This document shows positions 12,401 to 20,075 of a stretch of 64,000 nt of DNA, piece after piece (positions within the stretch are counted from its first letter, which is position 1; every line of letters starts with the position of its first letter). A program made the translations under genes and the position numbers. Source of the stretch: Macrotis lagotis (Eukaryota; Chordata; Mammalia; Peramelemorphia; Peramelidae); contig NC_133658.1 of NCBI RefSeq assembly GCF_037893015.1, positions 10,189,049 to 10,253,048 on the forward strand, written 5' to 3'. The notes beneath the pieces were generated by a model that was not told where the DNA came from, made no database searches, and saw only the letters and a program-made list of their open reading frames with translations.

Positions 12401-15400
12401 AGATAAGGAAGAGGGCTAGACTGTTCCCTGGCAGAACAAGAAGTTCATGCCACAGGGTGGTGAGCCAGGCTGTCTCAACCTTGTCATCCAACAGATCTGT
12501 GACCCAGCAGCCCGTCCTCTCCCAACAGAAAATCACATCATTGAACCTGCTTCATGGGACATTGGCCATCTGGAAGTGAAGTGGGACCAACAAAAGCAAA
12601 GCCCCGCACTTGAGAACATCCTCACCAACAAAGCTAACTTGGGCTAGACTGGAAAGAATGGAAGGACTAGAAGGGAAAGGGGGCTCAAAATGGGTCTTGG
12701 GAAGGCTTCCAGCTCTAAGATCTACAGTAGTAGTAGCAGTAGTAGCAACAGGCAGGGATCCCCTGGGGAGTTAGTGACCTCTGTCTCTCCTATCTCCTTG
12801 AAACCCCAGGTCTGACTCTGTTGGCAGAATTTTCCAGGTTTGGGGCCACCACGAGGGGCAGGCCCAGCTGTTCCCTTCTGCCTTGCTGGTGCTGGGCCAG
12901 GGGTCAAAACATACAAAGGGAGTTATGTCCATGAGTCTGGGACAGAACCCTAGACTGATCCTCACAGACGACTGACTGGGTCTCTGGGGGAAGGGGGCCC
13001 CCTCAGCAGCTGTTGACCACCCAACACCTACAAGCAGCGCAAGCCAAAGGCCCTCAGGAATGGCACCAGTGCGATCACTCACCTCATCCAGGGAAAGAGC
13101 CTGGAAAAAGAAAGTCAACCATCCCCAGTTCCAGGCCAGGCCAGCCACCCAAAAGCTGAGCCCCGAAGGCTCCAGACAGGAGGGTGCACATCTCTCTCAT
13201 GCTCTCTCCTCTCTCTGTCTCTCTCCCTGCCACCTTGGCCACCACCTCTGCCCTCAGACCTGCGGTGTCTAAACTACTCCTTGAAGGTTTCTGAGAAACC
13301 TGGAAGACCAGCCTGACCTGATGCAGAGTAAAGTGAGCAGAACCAAGAGAATATTTATACAGAGAAAGGGAATAAAGGGATAGATTAAAAAAAAGAATAG
13401 GGGGTGGGGGAAAAAGACCTTTGCCAGCATCCAGACCAATCCTTTTCTAATTCCAAGGTCAGAAGAGCCCCCCAAGCCAGCAGCCAGCCCAACCTCCTCC
13501 AGCAGCCTGGCTGCTGTACAAGTCAGCATGTGTTTTCCATTATTATTTGTGCCCCTAAGAGTTCAGGGGAATGGCAGGGACAGCCGAGAACTCAGGACCC
13601 AGCTGGTGCCCAGAAAGCATGTTCCCAGGCCTCCTAGACAAGTCTGCCTGCCTCAGGATCCTCATCTTGTAAGAGGATCAAATCCTATTTTGTGAGCTTT
13701 ACAACACTTCTATAAAGCATTAGTAGTGTTATTTAGCAAGAGTCCAGCATGAGGCCAGCCGCATCATGGGGACCCTAGGCACCTGGAAGCCTGGTGGGCC
13801 CTGCCTCTGGCTAGGCCCCCAGTTTTCAGACCTACATGATTAGGGACTGACAACCTCACCCCCCCACCTCTTATCCATGAGACAACTGGAAGCTCAAGGA
13901 AGAAGTTGGAGCTGGAAATGCAGTATTGGAGAGAAATCTAAAGAGCTGAACCTGGAGCTTGGAACATTAGGGAAGAGAACTTCAGGGAAGACTAAAGAAC
14001 ACCCCAGAGACTCAGGTGTGGCCGGTGAAGAAGGCTGGAGAGATGAAGGGAAAGGGGCAGACAAGGCTCCCGAGCCAGACCAGGGAAGAGAAGGGTCACT
14101 GTCAAGGATAGAAAATTAAAAGGAAAAGAGATAGGAGCTGCGCTGGAGGAGGGGGCTGTGCAGGGACACACTCTACAGAGGTCAAAGACCAAGAGTCCCT
14201 CCCATGTTGCCCAGACAGTCACAGCGCACGTCTGGTTAGCAAAGGACTGGATGCCAGGTAGATGGGACCCCAGATGCTGCTGGGATGGATGGCCAAGCAA
14301 AGGGGAAGGCGGGGAAGATGACTCCCAGGTGATGCCCAGGACCTCTAGGTGAGTGACCCTGGGGTCCTTCCATCGGCCTGTTCCCCCCAACCACCCAACT
14401 TACAGACGAGTCAGCATTCCTATGGCACTTAGAGATCTTTATCCAGTAACCTCATCGGAGGCTCGCACTGCGTGAGGTCAGGTCTTGGAAGATTCTTTTA
14501 TCATGACTCGAGTGGAGACAGCTGCCCCATCCAAAGGACAGATTCAATCTCTTGCTGACTCCAAACAGCCGTGATGCTCTCCTAGTCTGCCCCAGGTGAC
14601 GCACCTTGGTCTGCAAGACTGATTTTCAGGAAACATTTTTCCAGGAGGTGGGGTTTGGGGGATGTATTTTAATTAAGGATCGAGAATCTAAGGACTTTGG
14701 AAAGGCCGAGAACATTTCCTTCCTTATGAAATGTTCTTGCTCTGCGGTGGCCAAACTGAGGGGATCCGAATATGCTATCGGAAACGAGGAAGAGAGACTG
14801 AGGTCCAGCGGGGCAAAGGCCAGTGGATCTTCTCAGCTGTGGGGACAAGCAGGCCTTTCCCTTCTAGGATAGTGTCCTTATCTGTGAGGTGGACGTGGGG
14901 ATCCAGGCTAGGCCTGGAAGACCAGGATTCAAATCCTGAGAATGATTAGGTTAAACAAGCAAGGACTTATCACTTATTTGACCCCCCACCCCCATCCGTA
15001 TTTATTCTCTGTCCCCCTCCCCTGCCCCACGGCTCTCTAGAATTACAGGATGTACAAGACCCTGTGGAAGCCCGAGGTGCCTGTCCTTTGTGAGGGGGTG
15101 AGCCGCCAGTCAGACCCTAAGTAACGCTTCTGCCACCCAAGTCCTTCGGCAGCAATTACGAGAGGGCCAGATGGCTGCCTGGCATCTGTGTGCAAGCTGG
15201 GCACGAGCCCTGCCCCCCAGGAAACGAAGCCGGCGTGGGGCAGCCCCCCTTCTCCCCAAGCCCAGGCCCCCAGGGTGCCCCTTCCCCAGGCGGTGGTGGA
15301 GGAGGGGGCCGGGGCACCCCGGGGGCAGCCGGCAGGGACACCCCGGCAGGGGCACCCGGGGGCAGCCGGCAGGGGCAGCTGGTAGGGGCACCCCGGCAGG

Positions 15401-15926
15401 GGCACCCGGGGGCAGCCGGCAGGGGCACCCGGGGGCAGCCGGCAGGGGCAGCCCGGGGCCCTTCTCCCCCTCCAGGGAAACCCATCCTTGTTTAACCCTT
15501 TGTAAACCAGAAGGCTCCGCCAGAGAAGCTGGAGGCGGCGGTGCCCGCTGCCCGCACCCCCTCTTCGTCCCCCCCAGGGCCCCGTCCTCTTCCCCTGGAG
15601 CCCGGGGCCGGGGGTCCCCCCGGGGCGCCCCGCGGGCCAGCGGAAGACCCGCCCCCCGCGCCCCAGCACAAAGGGCCAGAGTTGGCGCCACCGGGAGCCC
15701 CGCCCCGCCCCGCCCGGATTCTCCCGCCAAGGGGCCCCGCGAGCCCAAGGGGCCCGGGGGTGCGGGTGCGGGGGGGTGCGGGTGCAGCCCCCCCCCCCCC
15801 CGGGCCCCGGCCCCGCCCCGCCCCTCACCTGGCCGCAGACAGATGCAGCGCGCGGCGCCAGGCGCACAGCGCGGGGCCCAGGAGCCCGGCCGCCCGGAGG
15901 GTCCTCGCCGCCCGCGGCGCCGCCAT
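1..15926 (-). CDS. MTHFD2: MTHFD2, mitochondrial methylene-THF dehydrogenase/cyclohydrolase (gene-level entry, 3' end outside window)
   Basis: Bifunctional enzyme of the mitochondrial folate pathway: it oxidises 5,10-methylene-THF with NAD+ and hydrolyses methenyl-THF to 10-formyl-THF. Five exons on the minus strand join in frame (98+185+123+261+93 coding bases) to give 253 complete residues of a family protein of about 350. An Arg-rich, acid-free N-terminus fits a mitochondrial transit peptide. Visible active-site residues are Tyr83 and Lys87 (SYVLNK), Gln131 (LLVQLPLP), Asp154 (DKDVDGF), and the nucleotide/phosphate residues Arg200 (AGRSKNVG), Asp224 and Arg232 (SHRYT); each is one less than the human number. 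Intron phases are 2,1,1,1,1. The C-terminal third, including the PGGVGP region, is not in the window. The two Arg residues tied to NAD/phosphate use support MTHFD2, although MTHFD2L cannot be strictly excluded without a search; the MOB1A neighbour favours MTHFD2. Confidence 0.95.
464..469 (-). other. MTHFD2: GC-type 5' splice site of MTHFD2 intron 5
   Basis: After the last exon-5 base (470) the minus strand continues GCAAGT. With the preceding CAG this is an otherwise perfect match to the donor consensus carrying GC in place of GT. The boundary is set by the reading frame (SAA then a split Gly codon) and by homology to the human protein. No GT nearby would keep the frame. Confidence 0.8.
470..562 (-). 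CDS. MTHFD2: MTHFD2 exon 5
   Basis: Encodes residues 223-254 (GDATVTISHRYTPKEQLKKH, then TILADIVVSAAG with the last Gly split). Asp224 and Arg232 match human Asp225 and Arg233, which help set NAD over NADP use. The acceptor CCATAG ends at 563. The donor side reads CAG then GCAAGT, so the next intron starts with GC instead of GT. The following exon lies outside the window. Confidence 0.94.
889..1149 (-). CDS. MTHFD2: MTHFD2 exon 4 (core of the NAD/folate domains)
   Basis: Encodes residues 136-223. The stretch starts EHIDERRICNAVAPDKDVDG, with Asp154 of the folate site, and continues through ATPWGVWEIIKRTGIP to the Rossmann glycine loop VVVAGRSKNVGMP and LLHTDGRHERPGG. Arg200 equals human Arg201, which contacts inorganic phosphate in the NAD-linked mode. 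The acceptor CCCAG lies above 1149 and the donor GTGAGC starts at 888. No frame break is seen. Confidence 0.97.
1150..2152. other. MTHFD2 intron 3, unassigned stretch
   Basis: Contains a 25-nt A run at 1744-1768 and otherwise unassigned sequence. No exon-like segment or RNA gene was recognised. Confidence 0.5.
2153..2287 (+). mobile_element. tRNA-headed marsupial SINE
   Basis: Starts GGGGCAGCTAGGTG, then the A-box-like AATGGATAG and CTGGAGTCAGGAGG, then B-box-like GAGTTCAAAATT, then CTTAATAATTACCTAG, TGTGGCCTTGGGCAAGTCA and an A tail. Same family as many copies in this window (probably WSINE1-like; the name is from memory). Confidence 0.85.
2600..2860 (+). mobile_element. MIR/THER-like CORE-SINE
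   Basis: Order of segments: GGAGTTAGGAAGATCCGAG, CTCTGAGCAAGTCATTTAAC, CTCAGTTTTCTCATTTGTAA, then a degraded AAAGTGCT-like 3' part. Strongly diverged. Confidence 0.7.
2861..3856. other. rest of MTHFD2 intron 3
   Basis: Mostly unassigned. 3718-3805 resembles a reversed MIR 3' end (GCACTTTACAAATATTCTC, CCTTTGAGCCTCATGATAAC). No coding or RNA gene signal. Confidence 0.45.
3857..3979 (-). CDS. MTHFD2: MTHFD2 exon 3
   Basis: Encodes residues 95-136: GISSETILKSASISEEELL followed by a DDDNVDGLLVQLPLP segment that holds Gln131 of the folate site. The acceptor is AACCAG just above 3979 and the donor is GTGAGT starting at 3856. Entry and exit phases (1 and 1) match exons 2 and 4. Confidence 0.95.
4271..4432 (+). 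mobile_element. tRNA-headed marsupial SINE
   Basis: GGTAGCTAGGTGGTGCAG head, AAGTTCAAATCCAGC B-box region, CTTAATAATTACCTAGC, AAGTCACTTAACCCCATTGC, then an A-rich AAAAGAAAAAAG tail. The usual TGTGGCCTTG segment is deleted. Confidence 0.9.
4980..5700 (+). mobile_element. ancient L2-like LINE 3' fragment
   Basis: Pyrimidine-rich text with L2 3'-end features: AAAGCCCTTCTC, CCCTCCCTGGTCTGGCC, CTTCAAGACACCCCCCTCCA and a terminal AGCTCCCTGAAGGC ... TACATAATAGATATTTAA pattern. The 156-codon open frame within it has no recognisable product. Confidence 0.55.
5232..5360 (+). repeat. left copy of a direct repeat flanking MTHFD2 exon 2
   Basis: Similar by eye (about 85-90%) to 6403-6534. Shared blocks include TCAGTGGCTACTCTTA, AAGAGGAATTCCTCCTT and CCCCCTGGTGAAC. 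It lies within the L2-like segment. Confidence 0.75.
5883..6067 (-). CDS. MTHFD2: MTHFD2 exon 2
   Basis: Encodes residues 33-95, from the split Arg33 (AG|A) to the split Gly95. It contains VISGRKLAQQI, the family motif VGENPASHSYVLNK with the Tyr83/Lys87 catalytic pair, and ends KAAADVG. The acceptor is a CTGCAG at 6068-6073 and the donor is GTAGGT starting at 5882. The exon is flanked by a pair of similar 130-bp direct repeats (5232-5360 and 6403-6534). Confidence 0.96.
6403..6534 (+). repeat. right copy of the direct repeat flanking MTHFD2 exon 2
   Basis: Counterpart of 5232-5360 about 1.17 kb away, with the same block order and a small insertion near the end (CCCCCTCCAGCC against CACCCAGCC). 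It lacks the L2-like flanks of the left copy. Confidence 0.75.
6535..7467. other. MTHFD2 intron 1, unassigned stretch
   Basis: G/A-rich text at 6640-7060, possibly an old repeat, then unassigned DNA. No exon or RNA gene recognised. Confidence 0.4.
7485..9252 (+). mobile_element. 5'-truncated LINE-1 with relic ORF2 C-terminus
   Basis: Broken ORF2 frames read DKNCWENWKLVWKKLRLDQ, IPYTKVRSKWIQDLD, LSDLWKGEQFMTKEE and then CWWSCELVQPFW, IPFDPAIPLLGLYPEE and [20 protein letters not shown], the mammalian L1 ORF2 tail, followed by the 3' UTR and an A-rich end. Flanked by a 17-bp duplication with one mismatch (7468-7484 and 9253-9269). A SINE is inserted at 8054-8195. Inactive: no 5' end, with stops and frameshifts. 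Confidence 0.9.
8054..8195 (-). mobile_element. tRNA-headed SINE nested in the L1
   Basis: Reverse-oriented copy (poly-T, GCAAGGCAAATAGGGTTAAG ... CCACCTAGCAGCCCC). It splits the L1 reading frame after a WETIFTT-like motif. A 15-bp imperfect target duplication flanks it (8039-8053 and 8198-8212). Confidence 0.92.
9270..10584. other. MTHFD2 intron 1, unassigned stretch
   Basis: No repeat family, exon or RNA gene was recognised. 9240-9500 and 10340-10560 are A/T rich, and the rest is average composition. Confidence 0.4.
10599..10740 (+). mobile_element. tRNA-headed SINE with 13-bp target duplication
   Basis: Full-length copy from GGGGCGGCTAGGTGG to TTTGCCTTGCAAAAAG. Perfect direct repeats AAATGTAATTAAT at 10585-10597 and 10741-10753 mark the insertion. 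Confidence 0.95.
10956..11108 (+). mobile_element. tRNA-headed SINE
   Basis: Complete head (GGGGGCGGCTAGGTGGCGC), B-box region GGGTTCAAATCCAG and tail TTTGCCTTGCAAAAACC. Close to the copy at 10599 and little diverged. Confidence 0.95.
11400..11610 (-). mobile_element. older marsupial CORE-SINE
   Basis: Reverse copy: CCCATTTGGGGTTTTCTTGG, GGAAACTGAGGCAAACTGGG, AAGTGATATGTCCAGGTCAT, GGATTTGAATTCTAG, CTGACTCCAGGC, CTCTATCCACTGA. Same family as 17255, 19560 and 20910. Confidence 0.8.
11611..13299. other. MTHFD2 intron 1, unassigned stretch
   Basis: Contains an AGT/AGC microsatellite near 12725-12748 and a CT-rich run at 13190-13240. Small open frames on both strands show no recognised domain. 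No gene called. Confidence 0.4.
13300..13375 (+). mobile_element. short LINE-1 fragment
   Basis: CTGATGCAGAGTAAAGTGAG followed by CAGAACCAAGAGAATATTTA matches the ORF2-end/3' UTR junction text seen in the other L1 copies of the window. Confidence 0.6.
13376..15229. other. MTHFD2 intron 1, unassigned stretch next to the CpG island
   Basis: No recognised repeat or exon. A short MIR-like B-box remnant (CAGGATTCAAATCCTGAG) lies near 14920-14940. Open frames here are overlapping on both strands and featureless. Confidence 0.4.
15309..15460. repeat. GC-rich minisatellite in MTHFD2 intron 1
   Basis: About six imperfect copies of a 20-23 bp unit (GGCACCCGGGGGCAGCCGGC type) in the first 520 bp of intron 1. 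Variants with GGACACC and GGCAGCTGG show unequal copy turnover. Gly/Ala-rich open frames over it are artefacts of the repeat. Confidence 0.85.
15829..15926 (-). CDS. MTHFD2: MTHFD2 exon 1 (start codon, mitochondrial transit peptide)
   Basis: Start ATG is at 15926 in a strong context (G at -3, G at +4). It encodes 32 residues plus two bases of codon 33: MAAPRAARTLRAAG, then GLLGPALCAWRRALHLSAA. There are seven Arg and no acidic residues, as expected for a matrix-targeting presequence. The end (LHLSAAR, completed in exon 2 as SEAVV) parallels human FHLAAVRNEAVV. The donor after 15829 reads GTGAGG. No ATG lies between the likely transcription start (about 16068) and this codon, so the start choice is clear. 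A 368-codon open frame over the same strand is in another frame and only reflects high GC. Confidence 0.92.
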
Positions 15927-16068
15927 GCCGCCCGGGCCGGGCAGGAGTGCCAAGCAGGAGCGCGGGCAGCAGCGCGGGCAGCAGCGCGGGCAGCAGCGCG
16001 GGCAGCAGCGCGGGCAGCAGCGCCGGGCAGCAGCGAGGCCGCACGCGCCGCCCCTCGCCGGGCCCGAG
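15927..16068 (-). other. MTHFD2: probable MTHFD2 5' UTR
   Basis: Inferred from the TATA box at 16096-16101 with transcription starting about 30 bp downstream. The leader would be roughly 140 nt, very GC rich, without any upstream ATG, and half filled by a 12-bp tandem repeat. The real start must be read from RNA data. Confidence 0.5.
15961..16020. repeat. 12-bp x 5 tandem repeat in the MTHFD2 leader
   Basis: Five exact copies of CGCGGGCAGCAG (plus strand), followed by a sixth imperfect copy. On the transcript strand it reads CTGCTGCCCGCG. It sits about 35 bp upstream of the start codon, inside the probable 5' UTR. Confidence 0.95.
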
Positions 16069-16095
16069 AAGGGCGCGCGGGGCCACCGGGCGCCT

Positions 16096-16101
16096 CTTAT
16101 A
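16096..16101 (-). promoter_or_regulatory. MTHFD2: TATA box of MTHFD2
   Basis: The minus strand reads GGCTATAAGAGG around these bases, within a GC-rich CpG island where chance A/T runs are rare. It lies 170 bp upstream of the ATG and about 50 bp downstream of the nearest CCAAT box, a standard spacing. Confidence 0.6.
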
Positions 16102-16147
16102 GCCGCCGGCCGCGCGGGGGGCGGGGCGCCCGGGGCCCGGCCCGCTC

Positions 16148-16265
16148 ATTGGAGCCGCCGCCTGAATGAGGCGCCTGCGTCAGGGCCGCCGGGGCCCGCC
16201 ATTGGCCCGCGCCCGGCGGGGGGCGGGGCCCGGCGCTCCCTACAAGGCCGGCGCCCGCTCATTGG
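16148..16265 (-). promoter_or_regulatory. MTHFD2: three CCAAT boxes (NF-Y type) upstream of MTHFD2
   Basis: ATTGG on the plus strand (CCAAT toward MTHFD2) occurs at 16148-16152, 16201-16205 and 16261-16265, spaced 53 and 60 bp. With a start near 16068 they would be at about -80, -133 and -193. The context is GC rich and includes GGGGCGGGGC at 16220-16229. Confidence 0.6.
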
Positions 16266-16296
16266 CCGGCGGGGACAGAGCAAGAAAGGGCCGAGG

Positions 16297-16304
16297 TTGC
16301 GTAA
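16297..16304. promoter_or_regulatory. possible bZIP (C/EBP-ATF type) site
   Basis: TTGCGTAA is close to C/EBP and C/EBP-ATF composite sites. MTHFD2 is a known ATF4 target, which makes such a site plausible about 230 bp upstream of the start. It is not the classical TGATGCAA form, so this is weak. Confidence 0.3.
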
Positions 16305-16363
16305 GCCTGACAGCTGTCAGAGGGGCCGGGGGCGGGGCGCCGGCGGAGGCGTGGCCGGGCCGG

Positions 16364-16369
16364 CACGTG
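16364..16369. promoter_or_regulatory. CACGTG E-box upstream of MTHFD2
   Basis: A perfect palindromic E-box in the CpG island, about 300 bp upstream of the predicted start. This is the MYC/MAX/USF core. MTHFD2 is reported as MYC responsive, so use is plausible but not shown here. Confidence 0.4.
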
Positions 16370-16484
16370 GGCGGCGCGCAGTGGGGGGCCGCGGGGACCC
16401 CCGGAGCCCTGGGGCCGGGGCCGGCCGGGGAAGCGGCTTGAGCACGGCCTCCCCGCTGGGCAGTGCCCGTCCTCCGGACTGCGG

Positions 16485-16700
16485 CCCCCCACGCCCGAGG
16501 ACTGAGGGGCCCCCGAGGCCGTGTGGCTCCCCACGCCCGAGGACTGAGGGCCCCCCCACGCCCGAGGACTGAGGGCCCCCCACGCCCGAGGACTGAGGGG
16601 TCCCCCACGCCCGAGGACTGAGGGGCCCCCCACGCCCGAGGCCGTGTGGCTCCCCACGCCCGAGGACTGAGGAGCCCCCCGAGACCGTGCGGCGCCGCCC
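16485..16700. repeat. minisatellite upstream of the MTHFD2 promoter
   Basis: About seven copies of a 25-28 bp unit with core CACGCCCGAGGACTGAGGGG. Two copies carry the variant GAGGCCGTGTGGCTCC. It lies at about -420 to -630 from the predicted start. Confidence 0.9.
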
Positions 16701-16739
16701 TGGGAAACCACCGGAGCCCCAGGAACACGAGGCCACACC

Positions 16740-17250
16740 CCCCCAGGCCTCGAGCCCCCCATAACGAGATGAGCAGCCGCGGCCTGCCCTCGGGGGGACT
16801 CGGGGGGACTGGAGCGAAGTCCCACGCAGCCTGGGCAGCCAGAGCCCGGAGGACCCTCACCCACCAGACGCGGCACCCCCGGGGCTGCCCAGAACCCCCC
16901 CAGCCACCCCTGGCCACGGCACCGTCCGCGAGCTGAGGCGGAGCCGCTACTCCCAGCTCGCTTGGCCCTGCTGTGGAGGCTTCTTGGTGCCACAGGTGCG
17001 CTGGGCGGCAGGTAGCCATCCAAGGTAGGCCAGCAGCCCCTGCCCCAGAGGTGCTGCTCTGCCCAGGGGTAGGTAGCACTGCTGTAGCCCTTGAATATGC
17101 AAGACACTACCAATATGGCACTTTATCTTCACCACTGTGAGGACAGGCGCTGCTTATGCCCATTTGATGCACTGAGGAAACTGACAGAAATGACATTTCT
17201 TGACTTATTCTCCATGCACCACCTCTGCTTCCATTTATTAAGAAAAATCA
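16740..17250. other. edge of CpG island and start of intergenic spacer
   Basis: GC content falls quickly after about 16960. No gene or named repeat was recognised. Confidence 0.4.
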
Positions 17251-17254
17251 CAGC

Positions 17255-17468
17255 GGCTTTTGTTGTTATTCAGCCATATCCTCCTCTCCGGGACTCCAAC
17301 TGGCAGAGGTCCTGGAGTGGTTTGCCCTTGCCTTCTCCAGCTCATTTTACAGATGAGGAAACTGAGGCAAACAACATTCTCTGTGACTTGCCCTGATCAC
17401 AGTTAGTAAATGTCTGAGGTTGAATTCTCCAGGCCTAGCACTCTATCCACTGAACCACCTCACCGCCT
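17255..17468 (-). mobile_element. older marsupial CORE-SINE
   Basis: Reverse copy with TCCTGGAGTGGTTTGCCCTT, CATTTTACAGATGAGGAAAC, TGTCTGAGGTTGAATTCTCC and CACTCTATCCACTGAACCAC. Confidence 0.85.
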
Positions 17469-17479
17469 ATGTTACAAGA

Positions 17480-17655
17480 ATGCATAAATGTCATTACAAA
17501 GATCATTTATTCTCTCATTTGATACAACTCTGTGAAATTTTATAGGCTAAAGAGCAAAATCATATGACCATTAAGTGCCTGAAGCAAAATTTGAACTCAG
17601 GACTTCCTGACTCCAAACCCAGTTATCTTCAGATTCCCTTTACCACACTGTCTCT
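17480..17655 (-). mobile_element. MIR-like SINE remnant
   Basis: Reverse-oriented remnant: AAATTTGAACTCAGGACTTC, CTGACTCCAAACCCAG and a terminal TTTACCACACTGTCTCTGA. Confidence 0.65.
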
Positions 17656-18019
17656 GACCCAACAATGCCTCTACTAACAAATATACCAGGAAGAAGGAAA
17701 AGGGAACAGTAGGATCAGTCTTAAAAATATTGATAACATTTTCTGTTGTATAAATGAAGAACTAGAAATGAATCAGTGCTGATCACACAGGGAAAGGAAG
17801 ACAAATCCAATGCTGAAATACAAAAGGGTCATAGGAGGAACAGCTTTGGAAATTAATTCCTGAATTTATCTTATAGTTAAGAGGAAAAGCAAACACTAGT
17901 GAAAATTCAGAGTTTTAGGTACAATCTTCTCCTTTTGAGCTATACCATAGATGGAAAAGTTCATTTGATTTGATTTTTAAGTTCAGAATAAAAAAAAAAC
18001 ATAAATAAAATAGAAAAAA

Positions 18020-18415
18020 AGCTAGAAAAGCACAGTACAGAAAGTTCCCTCTTGGGCATGGCAAGCCTTTCCTGCCTTTCCAGTCTCCTTACCCTTTCTC
18101 TACCATCCAGCTGCATGGAACCCTCCTCTCCCAACTCCCATCTCCATTGTATTTGTGCAATCAACCCTCCCCTGCTAGGAATGCTCTCCCTTCCCTCCAC
18201 CTCCTGACTTTCCCTACAGTATTTGATGGTTTCCAGTCCTTGCCCCACTCCTTTCATGATTATTATCTTTCATTTACACACAGTCCATAATTAACTCCAG
18301 ATGAGATTTTTGAGCCAAGGACCAACTGTGTATTTGCCTCTTTGCACACTTGGTGCTTATAACACAATAGTACCATATACACTGGGCACTTAATAAATGC
18401 CTGCTGATAACTGAC
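18020..18415 (+). mobile_element. L2-like LINE 3' remnant
   Basis: CCTGCCTTTCCAGTCTCCTT, GGAATGCTCTCCCTTCCC and a terminal CTGGGCACTTAATAAATGCC, the order expected in an L2 3' end. Confidence 0.6.
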
Positions 18416-19140
18416 TGAATATAATGGAATCACTGCACCATGAGAAATGATGAAAGGATAACTCAGAGAGACCTGGTAGGATTTGTCCAAGCTCTTGCAA
18501 AGTGAAGGGAGCTGAGTCAGATCAGTGATTTGTCCATACAGGGACTATAGTGGCAAAGGGGAAATAACTGTGGAAGACTTCAGAGCCAGGATCAATGTCA
18601 TAAAGGCCAGTCACAAGCTTCAGCGGTATTTAAGAAACATCTATTCAGGACTGAAGGATTGAATTGTTGCTTCCAAATAAACATACATGGCAGTGTGACT
18701 CTGGAAAAGTCACTTAACTCCTTAGTGTCTCCAGGTTATTTACTGAAGAGTTGCCTATGTACCTTGAGAAAGGGGATTTCATTACCAGAAGTTCTCTACA
18801 ACAATGAAGTCAGGTCCGCCAAGCGTGATCTCAGAGAAGAGTAAAAGAAAATATGCCTCTAGTCCTCCTTTGTTAAGAGGAGAATATTACACATACTGTC
18901 AGACACAGATAATGTATTAGTCATGCTTCCTTCTTTATACAAATACTCCGAGGCTACTATCCCAACTCCTACCAATAGTGGCAAATTATATGCCCATGTT
19001 GCCTCTACTATGTGCTCTGGGAACTCCCAGGGAATAGGGAGGGGTTTCTAATTCTATAGATCATGAGCCCCCACTGGTGTGTTTCTCCAATGTATGCTGT
19101 ATATATCTTTTATGTACACAGTTTATATGAATGTTGTCTC
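18416..19140. other. intergenic, unassigned
   Basis: A short MIR core-like segment (CAGTGTGACTCTGGAAAAGT, CACTTAACTCC) lies at 18690-18745. Nothing else was recognised. Confidence 0.4.
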
Positions 19141-19275
19141 CTCCATTAATCTGTGAGCTTCTGGAGAACAGGTTCTATCTTTCATTTTTCTTTATATCCC
19201 TCACACTTTTAGCACATAGGAGATGTTTAATGATAATAGGCACTTAATCAGTGTTTATTGATTGGTTGATTGATT
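19141..19275 (+). mobile_element. L2-like 3' end remnant
   Basis: GTGAGCTTCTGGAGAACAGG, TTTATATCCCTCACACTTTT, AGCACATAGGAGATGTTTAA and TTTATTGATTGG resemble the L2 terminal segment. Confidence 0.5.
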
Positions 19276-19559
19276 CACGTCCTACCAATCAGGAAGGGTT
19301 TCAAGTAGCGGCCCAAGGACAGCTATGTGTCTCTTTTCCAGTGGCCAGCCTTCCTCAGTGCAGAGAAGGACATCAGCAAAGGATGAATTTTCTGAGCCAC
19401 AGCAAATAGACTGATCTTCCCTACCTAGGACATCATGGGGGTGGGAAAGAGGAATCTTCCCAGGCAGCAGGAGTGGCTCCCAAACCGTGACATTCTGGTA
19501 CCCTGACTTTCAGTTGAGTTCCTAATGTGCTTCAGTTTGTTCATACAGCCCTGTGTATT

Positions 19560-19790
19560 AGGCAGTTCAAATATTATTGAGGTTCACTCATGTCAGAGTC
19601 TTTGTGACTCCATGGGGGAGGGGGGGTTGGCCGAGATACTGGAGTGATTTACCATTTCTTTCTCCAGTTCACAGATGAGGAAACTGGGGCAAACAGGGTG
19701 AAGTGACTTGCCCAGGGTCACACAGCTAAAAAGTGTTTGAGCCACCCAAAGACTGGCATGAAACTGAGGACCTCTAAAGCCAACTGTGAT
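19560..19790 (-). mobile_element. older marsupial CORE-SINE
   Basis: Reverse copy: GAGTCTTTGTGACTCCATGG, ATACTGGAGTGATTTACCAT, CACAGATGAGGAAACTGGGG, AAGTGACTTGCCCAGGGTCA. Confidence 0.85.
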
Positions 19791-19899
19791 CATGAACATG
19801 GTTAATACCTCACTAGAAGGAGATACCTGGGAAACTGTGGCAAAGAAACAACAAAAGCTCTGAACTGGAACAGAGAAAAAAAATCATTTCCCAAATGGG

Positions 19900-20075
19900 T
19901 GAATCTTAATCCAGTTTCCAAATCTGTATAGCCTTGAACCTCATTTCTCTCTGTCTCAGTTTCCTTATCAGTAAAGTGGGAAGGATAAGAGCACTTTCCA
20001 AGTTGTTATGAGCAGCAAAACATAATATAACATTTGCAAAGTGCTTTGCAAACCTAGCTATTATTATTTTTACTA
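19900..20075 (+). mobile_element. MIR-like SINE remnant (3' half)
   Basis: CTCAGTTTCCTTATCAGTAA, GGATAAGAGCACTTTCCAAG and GCAAAGTGCTTTGCAAACCT are the MIR 3' half in order. Confidence 0.8.

Larger units (their letters stand above)
15230..16960. other. CpG island over MTHFD2 exon 1 and promoter
   Basis: Dense CpG and GC boxes across about 1.7 kb centred on exon 1, in contrast to the A/T-richer flanks. It explains the many long spurious open frames on both strands here. Confidence 0.85.

Noticed and set aside
15043..16149. 368-codon open frame on the minus strand and a 343-codon one on the plus strand (15541-16572)
   Set aside because: Both lie in the CpG island, are Pro/Gly/Ala/Arg rich, run through minisatellites and are out of frame with the real MTHFD2 exon 1.
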